DNA of 14,537 bases, taken from JBCCMA01 sp045107005. Its GTDB lineage: Bacteria > Pseudomonadota > Gammaproteobacteria > Steroidobacterales > JBCCMA01. Positions 1 through 7,397 of this stretch are shown one piece after another. The translations under genes were made by a program, and so were the position numbers. How positions within the stretch are numbered: the first letter of the stretch is position 1; each line of letters opens with the position of its first letter. The stretch is taken from assembly GCA_045107005.1 (NCBI GenBank), contig JBGCFP010000135.1, forward strand, positions 1-14,537. Direction: 5' to 3'. A model generated the notes under the pieces. The model saw nothing but the letters and a program-made list of their open reading frames with translations. It made no database searches and was not told the DNA's origin.

Positions 1-333
1 TCCATCATGTCGGACCTGGGCGGCCCGGCCCTGGCCATTTACGGCGCGTCCAAACACGCAGTGGCGGGCTTAAGCAAGGGCATGGCGGTCGATCTGGGCA
101 AGCACGGCATCACCGTCAACTACCTGCAGCCCGGCGCGATCTGGACGAAGATGTCCGAGCCGTTTATGGACGATCCGGATTTTCTTCAGTACTGGGAAAC
201 AAAAGCGCCAGCCGGCCGCCTTGGTCAGCCCGAAGAAGTTGCCAGCGCCGCCATGTATTTGCTGTCGGAGGAAGCGCGCTTTGTGTCGGGCGTGGGCTTT
301 AACGTCGACGGCGGGGCTATCGTCCAGTTCTGA
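1..333 (+). CDS. SDR family oxidoreductase, C-terminal part (5' end outside window)
   Basis: This is the C-terminal part of a classical short-chain dehydrogenase/reductase, an NAD(P)-dependent cytoplasmic enzyme acting on alcohol or carbonyl groups. The reading frame is open from base 1, so the Rossmann part and the start lie outside the window. The catalytic YGASK is visible. The Ser encoded by the first codon is 13 residues before that Tyr, the usual position of the catalytic Ser. Further on are the strand/turn around NYLQPGAIWT, the RLGQPEEVA segment, and the SGVGFNVDGG motif that normally ends the fold, followed only by AIVQF. The C-terminus is therefore complete. The substrate cannot be read from this part. 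The last 17 bases overlap the 3' end of the convergent hydroxylase gene, and no terminator is visible between them. Family is confident; specific function is unknown. Confidence 0.93.
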   Translation, partial: SIMSDLGGPALAIYGASKHAVAGLSKGMAVDLGKHGITVNYLQPGAIWTKMSEPFMDDPDFLQYWETKAPAGRLGQPEEVASAAMYLLSEEARFVSGVGFNVDGGAIVQF

Positions 334-1117
334 ATGGATTGCTGAGCAATCCCCACAGCGTTTGGCTGCGTTCGTCGCGAAACTGTGTCAGGCCAATTTG
401 CATTGTCGTGTGGCCGTCTCGCGGTTCGTCACGGTAACTGCCAAACAGGCGATCCCACAGCGTTAAATGAAACCCGAAGTTCTGATTCGACTCGTCTTCA
501 TGCACGGAGTGGTGAATACGATGCATGTCGGGCGTGACGAGCAGCCAGCGCAAACGCTTGTCCAGCGTGCCGCGCAAGCCGAGATTCGAGTGAGTAAACA
601 GCGCGCCGGCATTGAGCAGGATTTCGAACACGAGCACCGCCAGGGGCGGCACGCCCAGCGCGGCAATGACGCCAAGCTTAATGACCATCGACAGCACAAT
701 TTCAAACGGGTGAAAACGTACGGCAGTGGTGACGTCGAGGGTGACGTCGGCGTGGTGCACCCGGTGCAGGCGCCACAAAAAAGGTACGACGTGAAACAGG
801 CGATGTTGCCAGTAGATCGACAGGTCGAGAATCAGTAGCCCCACCAGCAGACCGGCAGCCGTGGGCAACTGGTTGAGCACTCCGCTGTCGGCGTGTTGCA
901 TTTGGATTGCCAGATCAAACGCAAGCAGCGGCAGCAGCAGCCGCAGCGCGAGCGTATCAATCACAACCAGCGCGAGGTTGGTCAGCGAGCGACTCGCTGG
1001 CATCGGATCGCGCCGACGAGGCCAACGCCATTGAGCGATCCCAAGCAGCACGAACAGGCTGACGAAAAACGCCAGCCGTACGCTCGCTTCGTGTTCCAGC
1101 AGCCAGGCGCTCACCAT
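317..1117 (-). CDS. Fatty acid hydroxylase / sterol desaturase superfamily membrane protein
   Basis: A 266-residue integral membrane di-iron oxygenase of the fatty acid hydroxylase superfamily, whose members hydroxylate or desaturate lipids, sterols, carotenoids or alkylglycerols. Hydrophobic segments run at about 13-29, 47-70 and 86-103, with more around 138-172. The histidine clusters are all present: HRLFH (105-109), HRVHH (118-122), H136 in HPFE, H176 and HRIHH (199-203). These are expected to bind two irons on the cytoplasmic face. Length is typical of the short bacterial members. Its ATG (1115-1117) shares one base with the stop of the upstream VTT-oxidoreductase gene (TGATG), indicating translational coupling and making it the last gene of the long operon. 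The lipid substrate is not deducible; context with a phosphatidyltransferase suggests a membrane lipid or imported lipid-like compound (inference). Confidence 0.9.
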   Translation of the reverse strand: MVSAWLLEHEASVRLAFFVSLFVLLGIAQWRWPRRRDPMPASRSLTNLALVVIDTLALRLLLPLLAFDLAIQMQHADSGVLNQLPTAAGLLVGLLILDLSIYWQHRLFHVVPFLWRLHRVHHADVTLDVTTAVRFHPFEIVLSMVIKLGVIAALGVPPLAVLVFEILLNAGALFTHSNLGLRGTLDKRLRWLLVTPDMHRIHHSVHEDESNQNFGFHLTLWDRLFGSYRDEPRDGHTTMQIGLTQFRDERSQTLWGLLSNPFRTGR

Positions 1118-3288
1118 CAGGCGCGCCCTCGCCGCCAGCGGAAAAAGCGTTCAACCATTCGCAGCAAACCTTCGGGCTTATTGGCGCGTTTCCAGGCGCC
1201 CGCCGTGTACTTGTTGGCTTCCATCATCGTCGGGTAAATATGAATGGTACCGAGCAGTTTGTTCAAGCCCAGGCCGTGTTTCATGGCCAAAACAAATTCG
1301 GCGATCAGCTCGCCGGCGTGCGCACCGACGATAGTCGCGCCAAGTATTTTGTCGGAGCCCGGCGCTGTGAGGACTTTGACAAAGCCGCGCGCGTGTCCAT
1401 CTGTAATGGCCCGATCCAACTCGCCAATGTCATAGCGCGTTACGTCGACGGCAATACCGTCGTCAGCGGCTTGCCCTTCGGATAAGCCCACTCGTGCGAC
1501 TTCCGGATCGGTGAACGTACACCAGGGAATGACGCGGTAGTCAGTGCGAAACGACCAAAACGGACGCAACAGCGAATTGACGGCCGCGTACCAGGCCTGG
1601 TGTGCCGCGACGTGAGTAAATTGATAGGGCCCGGCCAAATCTCCACACACGGAGATGCTTGGAAAATTGGTGCGCAAAAGTGGATCGACTTTCACGACGC
1701 CTCGATCCGACACTTCCACGCCGATCGAGCGCAGATCCGCGCTGTCGACGTTGGCGCGCCGACCCAAAGCCAGCAGGAGACAATCGAAGTCGTAGCGCAC
1801 CTCCTGACCATCGCGCTCGCACACGAGCGTCCCCGATCGTCCTTCGCCTTCACAATGCGTTGCCTTGGTGTTCAGCGCGACATCAACGCCGTCGCCGTCG
1901 CGCAAAGCGCGCAGCACGTGTTCCGACGCGTCTTCATCTTCGCGGCCAAGCAGTTGAGAGCCCATCTCGACAATGGTGATATCGGTACCGAGGCGGCGGA
2001 AGGCCTGGGTCAGCTCGCAGCCGATGGGGCCGCCGCCGAGCACGACCATTTTCTTTGGCTGTTCGGTCATCGACCATAAATCGTCGCTGGTCACGAACTC
2101 GATGTCGCTCAGCCCGGGGATCGGGGGCACGACCGGCCGTGACCCGGTGGCGATGACCAGTGCGCGTGCCGACAAACGTCGACCGTCCACTTCCACTTCC
2201 CACGGCGACACCACTTTGGCGGTGCCGCGGATGCAATTGACGCCGAGGCCTTCATAGCGCTCCACCGAATCGTGTGGCGCGATGCTGGCGATGACGTCGT
2301 GGACGCGCTGCATCACGTCGGCAAATTCAAACTCGGCGTCCATCTTGCGAATGCCAAGCGCCTGACTGTCGCGCGCCTGCGCCAACAAGCGACCCGAATG
2401 AATCAAGGCCTTGCTGGGGACGCAGCCGGTGTTCAAGCATTCGCCGCCCATTTTGTCGCGTTCGATCAGCGCCACTTTGGCCTTAATTGCGGCCGCAATG
2501 TACGCGGTCACCAAGCCAGCCGAACCGCCGCCCACGACAATCAGGTTGTAGTCGAAGCGCTTGGGCTTAACAAAATTTTTGGTCACGCGTCGCACCTTGA
2601 TTGCCTGGAGAACGGTGCGGGTGATTACGGGCAACACGGCCAATAACGCGAACGCGCCGATCAAGGAAGGGGAGAGTATGTCACTTGGCGACGACAACTC
2701 ACCAAGTTGGGTGCCGGCGTTTACGAACACCGCGGTCGCGGGCAGCATGCCCAGTTGGCTGACCCAGTAGAAAGTACGGGTTTTGAGTGATGTCAGGCCT
2801 GCTACCAGGTTGATCACGAAGAACGGAATAACGGGGACCAGTCGCAATGCCAGGAGGTAAAACGGTCCGTCGCGCGAAATGCCCTCGTTGATCGGCTTGA
2901 GCCGGTCGCCAAAACGCTTCTCCACGCCGTCTTTGAATACGAATCGGGCAGCCAGGAACGCGCAGGTGGCGCCGATGGAGCTGGCAAACGAAACGACCAC
3001 CGTGCCAATCAGCAGCCCGAAGATAGCGCCCCCGGCAAGCGTCATGATGGTGGCGCCGGGCAGCGACAAACCGGCGACCAGAACGTATGCGGCAAAATAC
3101 GAACCGATCGCGATTAACGGATGTTCGCGCGCATACCCTGCCAGCGCATCACGCTGTTCTTTCAACGCGGTAAATGACAAATATTGCTGCAGGTCGAAGA
3201 CGAAAAAGCTAACGATGGCCGCGGCGACCAGTAGCAGCAAAATCCATCGAACGTTATTTGAGCGCAAAGCAGATCTCCGAGGCGTCAC
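1117..3288 (-). CDS. VTT (TVP38/TMEM64) membrane domain fused to FAD-dependent disulfide oxidoreductase
   Basis: A 723-residue two-part protein. Residues about 14-225 form a VTT/DedA-superfamily membrane domain: hydrophobic segments, the LPGATIMTLAGG stretch at 76-87 and the LRLVPVIPFF motif at 148-157. Relatives in this superfamily include lipid scramblases and flippases. From about 248 follows a class I pyridine nucleotide-disulfide oxidoreductase: FAD-binding GGGSAG (253-258), redox pair C284/C289 in ECLNTGCVPSK, ATGSRP (380-385), NAD(P)-binding GGGPIG (418-423), CGD (548-550) and a dimerization domain with HIYPTMME (683-690). Tyr685 stands where lipoamide dehydrogenase has its catalytic His. 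There is no N-terminal metal-binding domain and no C-terminal Cys pair, so this is not mercuric reductase. The start is uncertain. GTG at 3288 has no visible Shine-Dalgarno, whereas TTG at 3267 (codon 8) is preceded by GGAG with a 7-base spacer. The gene lies 38 bases after the phosphatidyltransferase gene. Confidence 0.93.
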   Translation of the reverse strand: MTPRRSALRSNNVRWILLLLVAAAIVSFFVFDLQQYLSFTALKEQRDALAGYAREHPLIAIGSYFAAYVLVAGLSLPGATIMTLAGGAIFGLLIGTVVVSFASSIGATCAFLAARFVFKDGVEKRFGDRLKPINEGISRDGPFYLLALRLVPVIPFFVINLVAGLTSLKTRTFYWVSQLGMLPATAVFVNAGTQLGELSSPSDILSPSLIGAFALLAVLPVITRTVLQAIKVRRVTKNFVKPKRFDYNLIVVGGGSAGLVTAYIAAAIKAKVALIERDKMGGECLNTGCVPSKALIHSGRLLAQARDSQALGIRKMDAEFEFADVMQRVHDVIASIAPHDSVERYEGLGVNCIRGTAKVVSPWEVEVDGRRLSARALVIATGSRPVVPPIPGLSDIEFVTSDDLWSMTEQPKKMVVLGGGPIGCELTQAFRRLGTDITIVEMGSQLLGREDEDASEHVLRALRDGDGVDVALNTKATHCEGEGRSGTLVCERDGQEVRYDFDCLLLALGRRANVDSADLRSIGVEVSDRGVVKVDPLLRTNFPSISVCGDLAGPYQFTHVAAHQAWYAAVNSLLRPFWSFRTDYRVIPWCTFTDPEVARVGLSEGQAADDGIAVDVTRYDIGELDRAITDGHARGFVKVLTAPGSDKILGATIVGAHAGELIAEFVLAMKHGLGLNKLLGTIHIYPTMMEANKYTAGAWKRANKPEGLLRMVERFFRWRRGRA
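3275..3278 (-). promoter_or_regulatory. GGAG ribosome binding site pointing to a TTG start at 3267
   Basis: GGAG on the minus strand lies 7 bases before a TTG codon (3265-3267) that is codon 8 of the VTT-oxidoreductase frame. The longer GTG start at 3288 has an in-frame TAG two codons upstream and nothing resembling a Shine-Dalgarno. Translation may therefore begin at the TTG, giving a 716-residue protein. The N-terminal hydrophobic segment is kept either way. Confidence 0.45.
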
Positions 3289-3326
3289 TGTCTAACAAGA
3301 CCGTTGCCGGTGGCGGCTTATTTCAT

Positions 3327-3932
3327 CTATTTGAATACGCGTATCGCGAGCGCCGAGCGCTGGACGACCGTCAGCGCACAGAGCGCGGAAAACACCCACG
3401 CCAGTTCAGCAAACCACTGCGGCAGCGCGGCCATTAGCAGGAAAAACACTACCGTTTCAGTGCCTTCCACCAGACCCGTTGAATAGAAAAACGACTTCTT
3501 GCCGTGCGCTTCGGTTTCGAGGCCGCGGCGCGCTGCAATGGCGGCGAACGCCATAAAGCTGCTGGCGGTCAGGCAAAAACTGCCGAGCAGCGTGGCCGCC
3601 GGCAGCGCGTTGTTGATTGGGTCCACCATACCGAAGGCCAACGGGACCGCTGCGTAAAACACGTAGTCGGCGACAATATCGAAATAGCCGCCGCGATCGG
3701 TGATCGCCGAGGCGCGCGCGACCGCGCCGTCCAGACCGTCGAGCAGCCGATTGATCACAATCAACGCAAACGCGAGTTTGAACTGCGCAAGCGTGATCGC
3801 CGCTGCGGCGCAAAGGCCCACCAGCAGGCCCAACGCTGTCAGTGCATTGGCGCTAATGCCGAGCGCGGCCAGCCGCTTGCCCAAACCGTTGAGCATGGGA
3901 TTGAGCCAGGGTCGAACGCGTGTGTCGAGCAT
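3327..3932 (-). CDS. ynjF: CDP-alcohol phosphatidyltransferase family protein, YnjF-like
   Basis: An inner-membrane enzyme of about 201 residues. The family transfers a phosphatidyl (or similar) group from a CDP-activated lipid to an alcohol, releasing CMP. The signature is intact (numbered from a TTG one codon upstream): D66, D69-G70, A73-R74, G82, D86 and D90, the metal-binding Asp residues; the text reads DGLDGAVAR then GGYFDIVAD. Six or so hydrophobic segments fill the rest. The length is close to E. coli YnjF (about 206 residues), which also sits just beyond ynjBCD, so I use that symbol with caution. I chose the ATG at 3932: it overlaps the ATPase stop by one base (TGATG) and has GGGAG with a 7-base spacer. 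A TTG immediately upstream (3935) is possible but less likely. The acceptor alcohol is unknown. Confidence 0.9.
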   Translation of the reverse strand: MLDTRVRPWLNPMLNGLGKRLAALGISANALTALGLLVGLCAAAAITLAQFKLAFALIVINRLLDGLDGAVARASAITDRGGYFDIVADYVFYAAVPLAFGMVDPINNALPAATLLGSFCLTASSFMAFAAIAARRGLETEAHGKKSFFYSTGLVEGTETVVFFLLMAALPQWFAELAWVFSALCALTVVQRSALAIRVFK

Positions 3933-4570
3933 CAAGCTTCTCCCAATTCGACCCGCGGACCGCCTGCGGCAGCGACGTCCTGTTCATCGTGAGTGACCAG
4001 CAGCGTGGGCAAACCGCGCTGCCGGGCCTCGGCAAACACCAGCGTGCGCACGCGTTCGCGCGTGGTGTCATCCAGTGCGCCAAACGGTTCGTCGAGCAAC
4101 AACGCTCTGGGCTCACTGAGCAGTACGCGCAGCAACGCCACGCGCGCTTTTTGCCCGCCCGACAGCGACGCCGGATCGCGGTCGTCGAATCCCTCGAGAT
4201 CCACCGATGACAACGCCGCGCTTACCTGGCGCGAACGTTCGGCCCGTGAGCCGCCCGGCGCCAGGCCAAACGCCAAATTTCCCGCGACGCTCAAGTGCGG
4301 AAACAACAGGCTCTCCTGGAACAGCAAGCCTAAGCGACGTTGTTGTGGTGGCAAGTGTGTGACGGTGTCGTCGCCGACACGCACCTCGCCAGTGGCGTCC
4401 AACGACGGGTCGAGAAAGCCGCAGGCATAGGCAAGCAAACTGGATTTGCCCGAGCCGCTGGCACCCACGACGCTGATGATCGCGCCCGGCTCGACGGAAA
4501 AAGACACTGGCTCGAACAGCTTGCGTTCGGTGGTGACAATGCTCACCTGGTCAACGTGTAGCGCATTCAT
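3932..4570 (-). CDS. ynjD: ABC transporter ATP-binding protein, YnjD-like
   Basis: The 212-residue cytoplasmic ATPase that powers the YnjC-type permease. All nucleotide-binding motifs are present: Walker A GASGSGKSS (36-44), Q-loop Gln at 85 in LLFQESLLFPH, ABC signature LSGGQ (136-140), Walker B ALLLDEP (156-162) with catalytic E161, D-loop and switch His194 in VTHDE. The protein stops soon after the H-loop and has no C-terminal regulatory extension, as expected for the short importer ATPases. E. coli YnjD is about the same length and has the same neighbours. Start: the ATG overlaps the permease stop as ATGA (4 bases), a strong sign of coupled translation. The symbol rests on conserved gene order and lengths with ynjB and ynjC. 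ThiQ-type or other small importer ATPases would look similar in isolation. Confidence 0.93.
   Translation of the reverse strand: MNALHVDQVSIVTTERKLFEPVSFSVEPGAIISVVGASGSGKSSLLAYACGFLDPSLDATGEVRVGDDTVTHLPPQQRRLGLLFQESLLFPHLSVAGNLAFGLAPGGSRAERSRQVSAALSSVDLEGFDDRDPASLSGGQKARVALLRVLLSEPRALLLDEPFGALDDTTRERVRTLVFAEARQRGLPTLLVTHDEQDVAAAGGPRVELGEA
3940..3944 (-). promoter_or_regulatory. GGGAG ribosome binding site for the YnjF-like gene
   Basis: GGGAG on the minus strand, inside the 3' end of the ATPase gene, with a 7-base spacer to the ATG at 3932. It decides between that ATG and the adjacent TTG at 3935, and means that the overlapping gene has its own ribosome binding site as well as the chance of reinitiation. 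Confidence 0.6.
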
Positions 4571-6228
4571 TTAGGGACACCCTGACGGTGGCGATAGAGC
4601 CATGCGCCACCAAAAAACGCGGCCGCAAACGCGGTCAGTGGCGCGATGCACAGTAGTATCGCATGCAGCGCCGCCACTCGCAGACTGCCCGAGCCAGCTG
4701 CTGCCGCCGCTTCGGTTGCGGCGGTCGTGACGCGTCCTGCGCCGGCGAAAAGGGTCGGCAAGTAGAGCGCAACACTCACCGAAAAGCCCAGCGCCAGCGC
4801 GAGCAGAGTGGACCGAGCGAGCAGCGGCAGGGTTACGCGTCGCCATACCGCAAACGGCTTGCTGCCAAGCGAGTACGCAACCTGCTGCAGTTTCGGATCA
4901 AGCGCGGCGCGCGCGGGTGCCAGCACGCCCCACAGATAGGGCAGCGCGAAAACAAGATGGGCCCAGACCACCGCGACGAATTGTCCGTCCAGATGCCATC
5001 GCGTCAACAAAATTTGCACGCCGAATAAAAACGTCATTTGCGGCAGGACCAACGGAATGAACAGCCAGATCCCGACGTGTCGTCGCGTACGCGGCCTCGC
5101 GCGTACCTGTTCCGCTGCCGGCAGCACCAGCGCAACGCCAATCACGGCGGTGAGCAAGCCAAGAACAAGTGTCGTCCCGGTTACGCTGCCGACCGAAGGG
5201 GCGAGATCCTGCCACAGTCCGCTGGCGGTGCTGGTTGGCAGCACGGCCGGAAAACGCCACAAGCCGCCGGCGGCGCGTAGGGCGATGGCGATGAACGACA
5301 AGCCACCAAGCACCCACAGACTGGCAAGCGCCGTGACGCCGGCGCGACGAATTCCACTGTCGTCCGCGCGCCGTTTGCCACTGCGCGCAAACACCTGAAG
5401 AGCGCGTTGACCAAGACGTGCGCTCGCAGCACCAAGTCCGAGCGTGCCTGCGACCAGAGCGATGAGCAACAGCGATCCGGCGTAGGCTTGCGCTTGCAGC
5501 GTCGGATCAGGATCCGTGAACCACTGCCACAGCACGACGGCAAACGTCGGTGGAAGCCCCGGTCCAAGCGTGATCGCCAGCTCCACGTTGGTGATGCCGA
5601 ACACCAGCACCGCAGCGAGGGGCAGTCTGATCTGAGTTTGTGCGAGCGGTGCGATCGTGCACAGCCACGCTTTCAACGGGCCATAACCCAACGCGGCACC
5701 GGTCTGCTGCAGGCGTGAAACCGGCACTTGGGACAGCGCCGCCATGAGTGCCATGATCAGGAAACACGTTTCCTTGATCACCAAGCCGAGAATCAGCGAC
5801 AACCCCGCCGGGTCGCGGACCAGGTGCCAGTCCGGCGGCAACTCAAGCCCCGTGGCCCACGGAGAGAGCAAACGTAGCAGCAGGCCCGACGGCGCGATCA
5901 CCAGTGCCAGACCAATACCGATCGCCAGATGCGGCAGTGCCAGCAGCGGCAACGTCGCCGCATTGAGTTTGTCGCGCCAGCCGCCGCTCACTGCCGCCGC
6001 CACGGCCAGATGCGCGAGCGCAAGCGATAGACCGGTCGCCGCGATACCGGTGAAAAGGGAAGTGCCAATCGACGTTCCAATGCCAGGCGTTGCCAGCACG
6101 CGCGCCAGCGCCGCCGCATCGAAACCCAGTACCAGCGCCGCGGCCAGTCCTGCCAATGTCGGCAACAGTGAAACGCCCAGCAATAGAACAATGGCGATGC
6201 GCATCAGTGTCGATAGCGCGCGATCCAC
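4567..6228 (-). CDS. ynjC: ABC transporter permease with two fused permease halves, YnjC-like
   Basis: A 553-residue inner-membrane permease made of two homologous halves (about 1-275 and 290-553), each with about six hydrophobic segments. It can form the full channel as one chain, as in YnjC, Fbp-type or thiamine permeases. Each half has a degenerate EAA loop that contacts the ATPase: LQQTGAALGYGPLKAW at about 173-188 and LQQVAYSLGSKPFAVW at about 447-462. In both, the usual Glu-Ala-Ala is not conserved but the downstream Gly is. A charged linker (RSGKRRADD, about 282-290) joins the halves. Two starts are plausible: GTG at 6228, preceded by GGAG with a 5-base spacer and giving a 25-base overlap with the binding-protein gene, or ATG at 6204 (codon 9) in a TGATG overlap but without a clear Shine-Dalgarno. 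The transported solute is unknown. Confidence 0.92.
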   Translation of the reverse strand: MDRALSTLMRIAIVLLLGVSLLPTLAGLAAALVLGFDAAALARVLATPGIGTSIGTSLFTGIAATGLSLALAHLAVAAAVSGGWRDKLNAATLPLLALPHLAIGIGLALVIAPSGLLLRLLSPWATGLELPPDWHLVRDPAGLSLILGLVIKETCFLIMALMAALSQVPVSRLQQTGAALGYGPLKAWLCTIAPLAQTQIRLPLAAVLVFGITNVELAITLGPGLPPTFAVVLWQWFTDPDPTLQAQAYAGSLLLIALVAGTLGLGAASARLGQRALQVFARSGKRRADDSGIRRAGVTALASLWVLGGLSFIAIALRAAGGLWRFPAVLPTSTASGLWQDLAPSVGSVTGTTLVLGLLTAVIGVALVLPAAEQVRARPRTRRHVGIWLFIPLVLPQMTFLFGVQILLTRWHLDGQFVAVVWAHLVFALPYLWGVLAPARAALDPKLQQVAYSLGSKPFAVWRRVTLPLLARSTLLALALGFSVSVALYLPTLFAGAGRVTTAATEAAAAAGSGSLRVAALHAILLCIAPLTAFAAAFFGGAWLYRHRQGVPK

Positions 6229-7397
6229 GCCTGCTCCAGTGCGGTGGTCCAGCTTGGGTGAGGCTCGGAGAAAAACCGGCTTGGCGCGGTGGGTGTCGCG
6301 ATTCCGCGGGGCAGAGTTTCGAACGCTTGCCGTGCGACGATTGGAAGAGCCGTCATGTTCAGCACTGTTGTGTCACCCCAGTGCGTTTCATCCGCTTTTC
6401 GAATCTGCGCCTCGGGCGAGGCGAGAAAGTTGGCCACCACTTTGGCTCCCGCGTGATTCGCGCTGTTGTAGGGGATGGCGACGAAGTGACTGTTGGCGAG
6501 GGCGCCGGCGCGAAAGTGCAGTGGCTTGACGCTGCGCTGCAGTTCGCCACGTTCGATCGCGCGACTGGCCTCTGACGGGTTGTAAGCCATCATCCAGTCA
6601 ACTTCCCCGGACGCCATCAGTTCGCGCTGAGCGGGTCCGCTTTGCGGAAACAGGCGGCCGCCGCGCCACATTGCGACGTGCGCTCGATCAAGCCACTGCC
6701 ACAAGGGCTCGGTGACGTCATCGAAGTGGCTGTCCACCGGCTGCAGCAAGCGCTCGGGCTGTGGCGCCAGTAGCCACAACAGCTGCTTCAAAAACGCGCT
6801 GCCGACGAACGCCGGGGGCTGTGGATAGCTGAAGCGTCCCGGGTGCTGTTCGATCCACGTCAACAAAGCGTCGCTGGTGTCCGGCGGTGTGGGGACGCGC
6901 GTGGTGTCGAAAAAAAGCGTCAGCGCCGCGGTGCCCCAGGGCAGCTCGAAGCCGTCGGTGCTCAGGTTACCGTCGCGCTCGGTTGTTGGATTGCCCCAAT
7001 CGACATAGCGGCTGGCTGGTACGCTGCGCGCCCACGGGCCGTACAGCAGATTGGCGCTCTTCAGTGCGGCAAAATTCTCGCCGTTGATCCACAAAAGATC
7101 GATTGACCCGCCCGTGTGACGCCCCGCGATGTGCTCGGCACGCAGTCTTGTAACGGCCTCGGCAATGTCGGCCACTTTGACGTGGCGCAGTGTCACGTCG
7201 TACTCGAGGCGTACGCGCTGCGCGACCCACTCGATATACTGGTTAATCGCCAGATCGCCGCCCCAGGCGTTGAAGTAGACCGTCTGGCCGCGGGCGGCTT
7301 GTTCAATGGATTCGAAATCGGACTGGGCCTGCGCGTTGCTGCCAATCAGGCACAGCGCTGCGAGCCAGCACGCTGATCGTTGAAGGCGTCGAATCAA
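6204..7397 (-). CDS. ynjB: ABC transporter periplasmic substrate-binding protein, YnjB-like
   Basis: A 397-residue exported binding protein that should capture the solute and deliver it to the YnjC/YnjD transporter. Residues 1-24 are a signal peptide: RR near the start, a hydrophobic core (WLAALCLIG) and a signal peptidase I site AQA|Q at 22-25. There is no lipobox Cys, so it should be soluble in the periplasm. The segments YFNAWGGDLAINQYIEW (about 41-57) and SIDLLWINGENF (about 98-109) are the kind seen in YnjB proteins, and the length agrees with E. coli YnjB (about 388). The start is a TTG (7395-7397) that overlaps the receptor stop as TTGA. No Shine-Dalgarno is visible, so expression probably depends on translation of the receptor gene. 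Related folds bind thiamine, spermidine or iron, but the ligand here is not predictable. Confidence 0.9.
   Translation of the reverse strand: MIRRLQRSACWLAALCLIGSNAQAQSDFESIEQAARGQTVYFNAWGGDLAINQYIEWVAQRVRLEYDVTLRHVKVADIAEAVTRLRAEHIAGRHTGGSIDLLWINGENFAALKSANLLYGPWARSVPASRYVDWGNPTTERDGNLSTDGFELPWGTAALTLFFDTTRVPTPPDTSDALLTWIEQHPGRFSYPQPPAFVGSAFLKQLLWLLAPQPERLLQPVDSHFDDVTEPLWQWLDRAHVAMWRGGRLFPQSGPAQRELMASGEVDWMMAYNPSEASRAIERGELQRSVKPLHFRAGALANSHFVAIPYNSANHAGAKVVANFLASPEAQIRKADETHWGDTTVLNMTALPIVARQAFETLPRGIATPTAPSRFFSEPHPSWTTALEQAWIARYRH

Noticed and set aside
1117..3288. Mercuric reductase (merA)
   Set aside because: The C-x4-C pair fits the superfamily, but there is no heavy-metal-binding N-domain, no C-terminal Cys pair and no other mer gene; the N-terminus is a VTT membrane domain.
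5744..6529. Plus-strand frame of 261 codons over the permease and binding-protein genes
   Set aside because: Antisense to two clearly recognised genes; the translation is rich in Arg, Ser and Pro without any motif.
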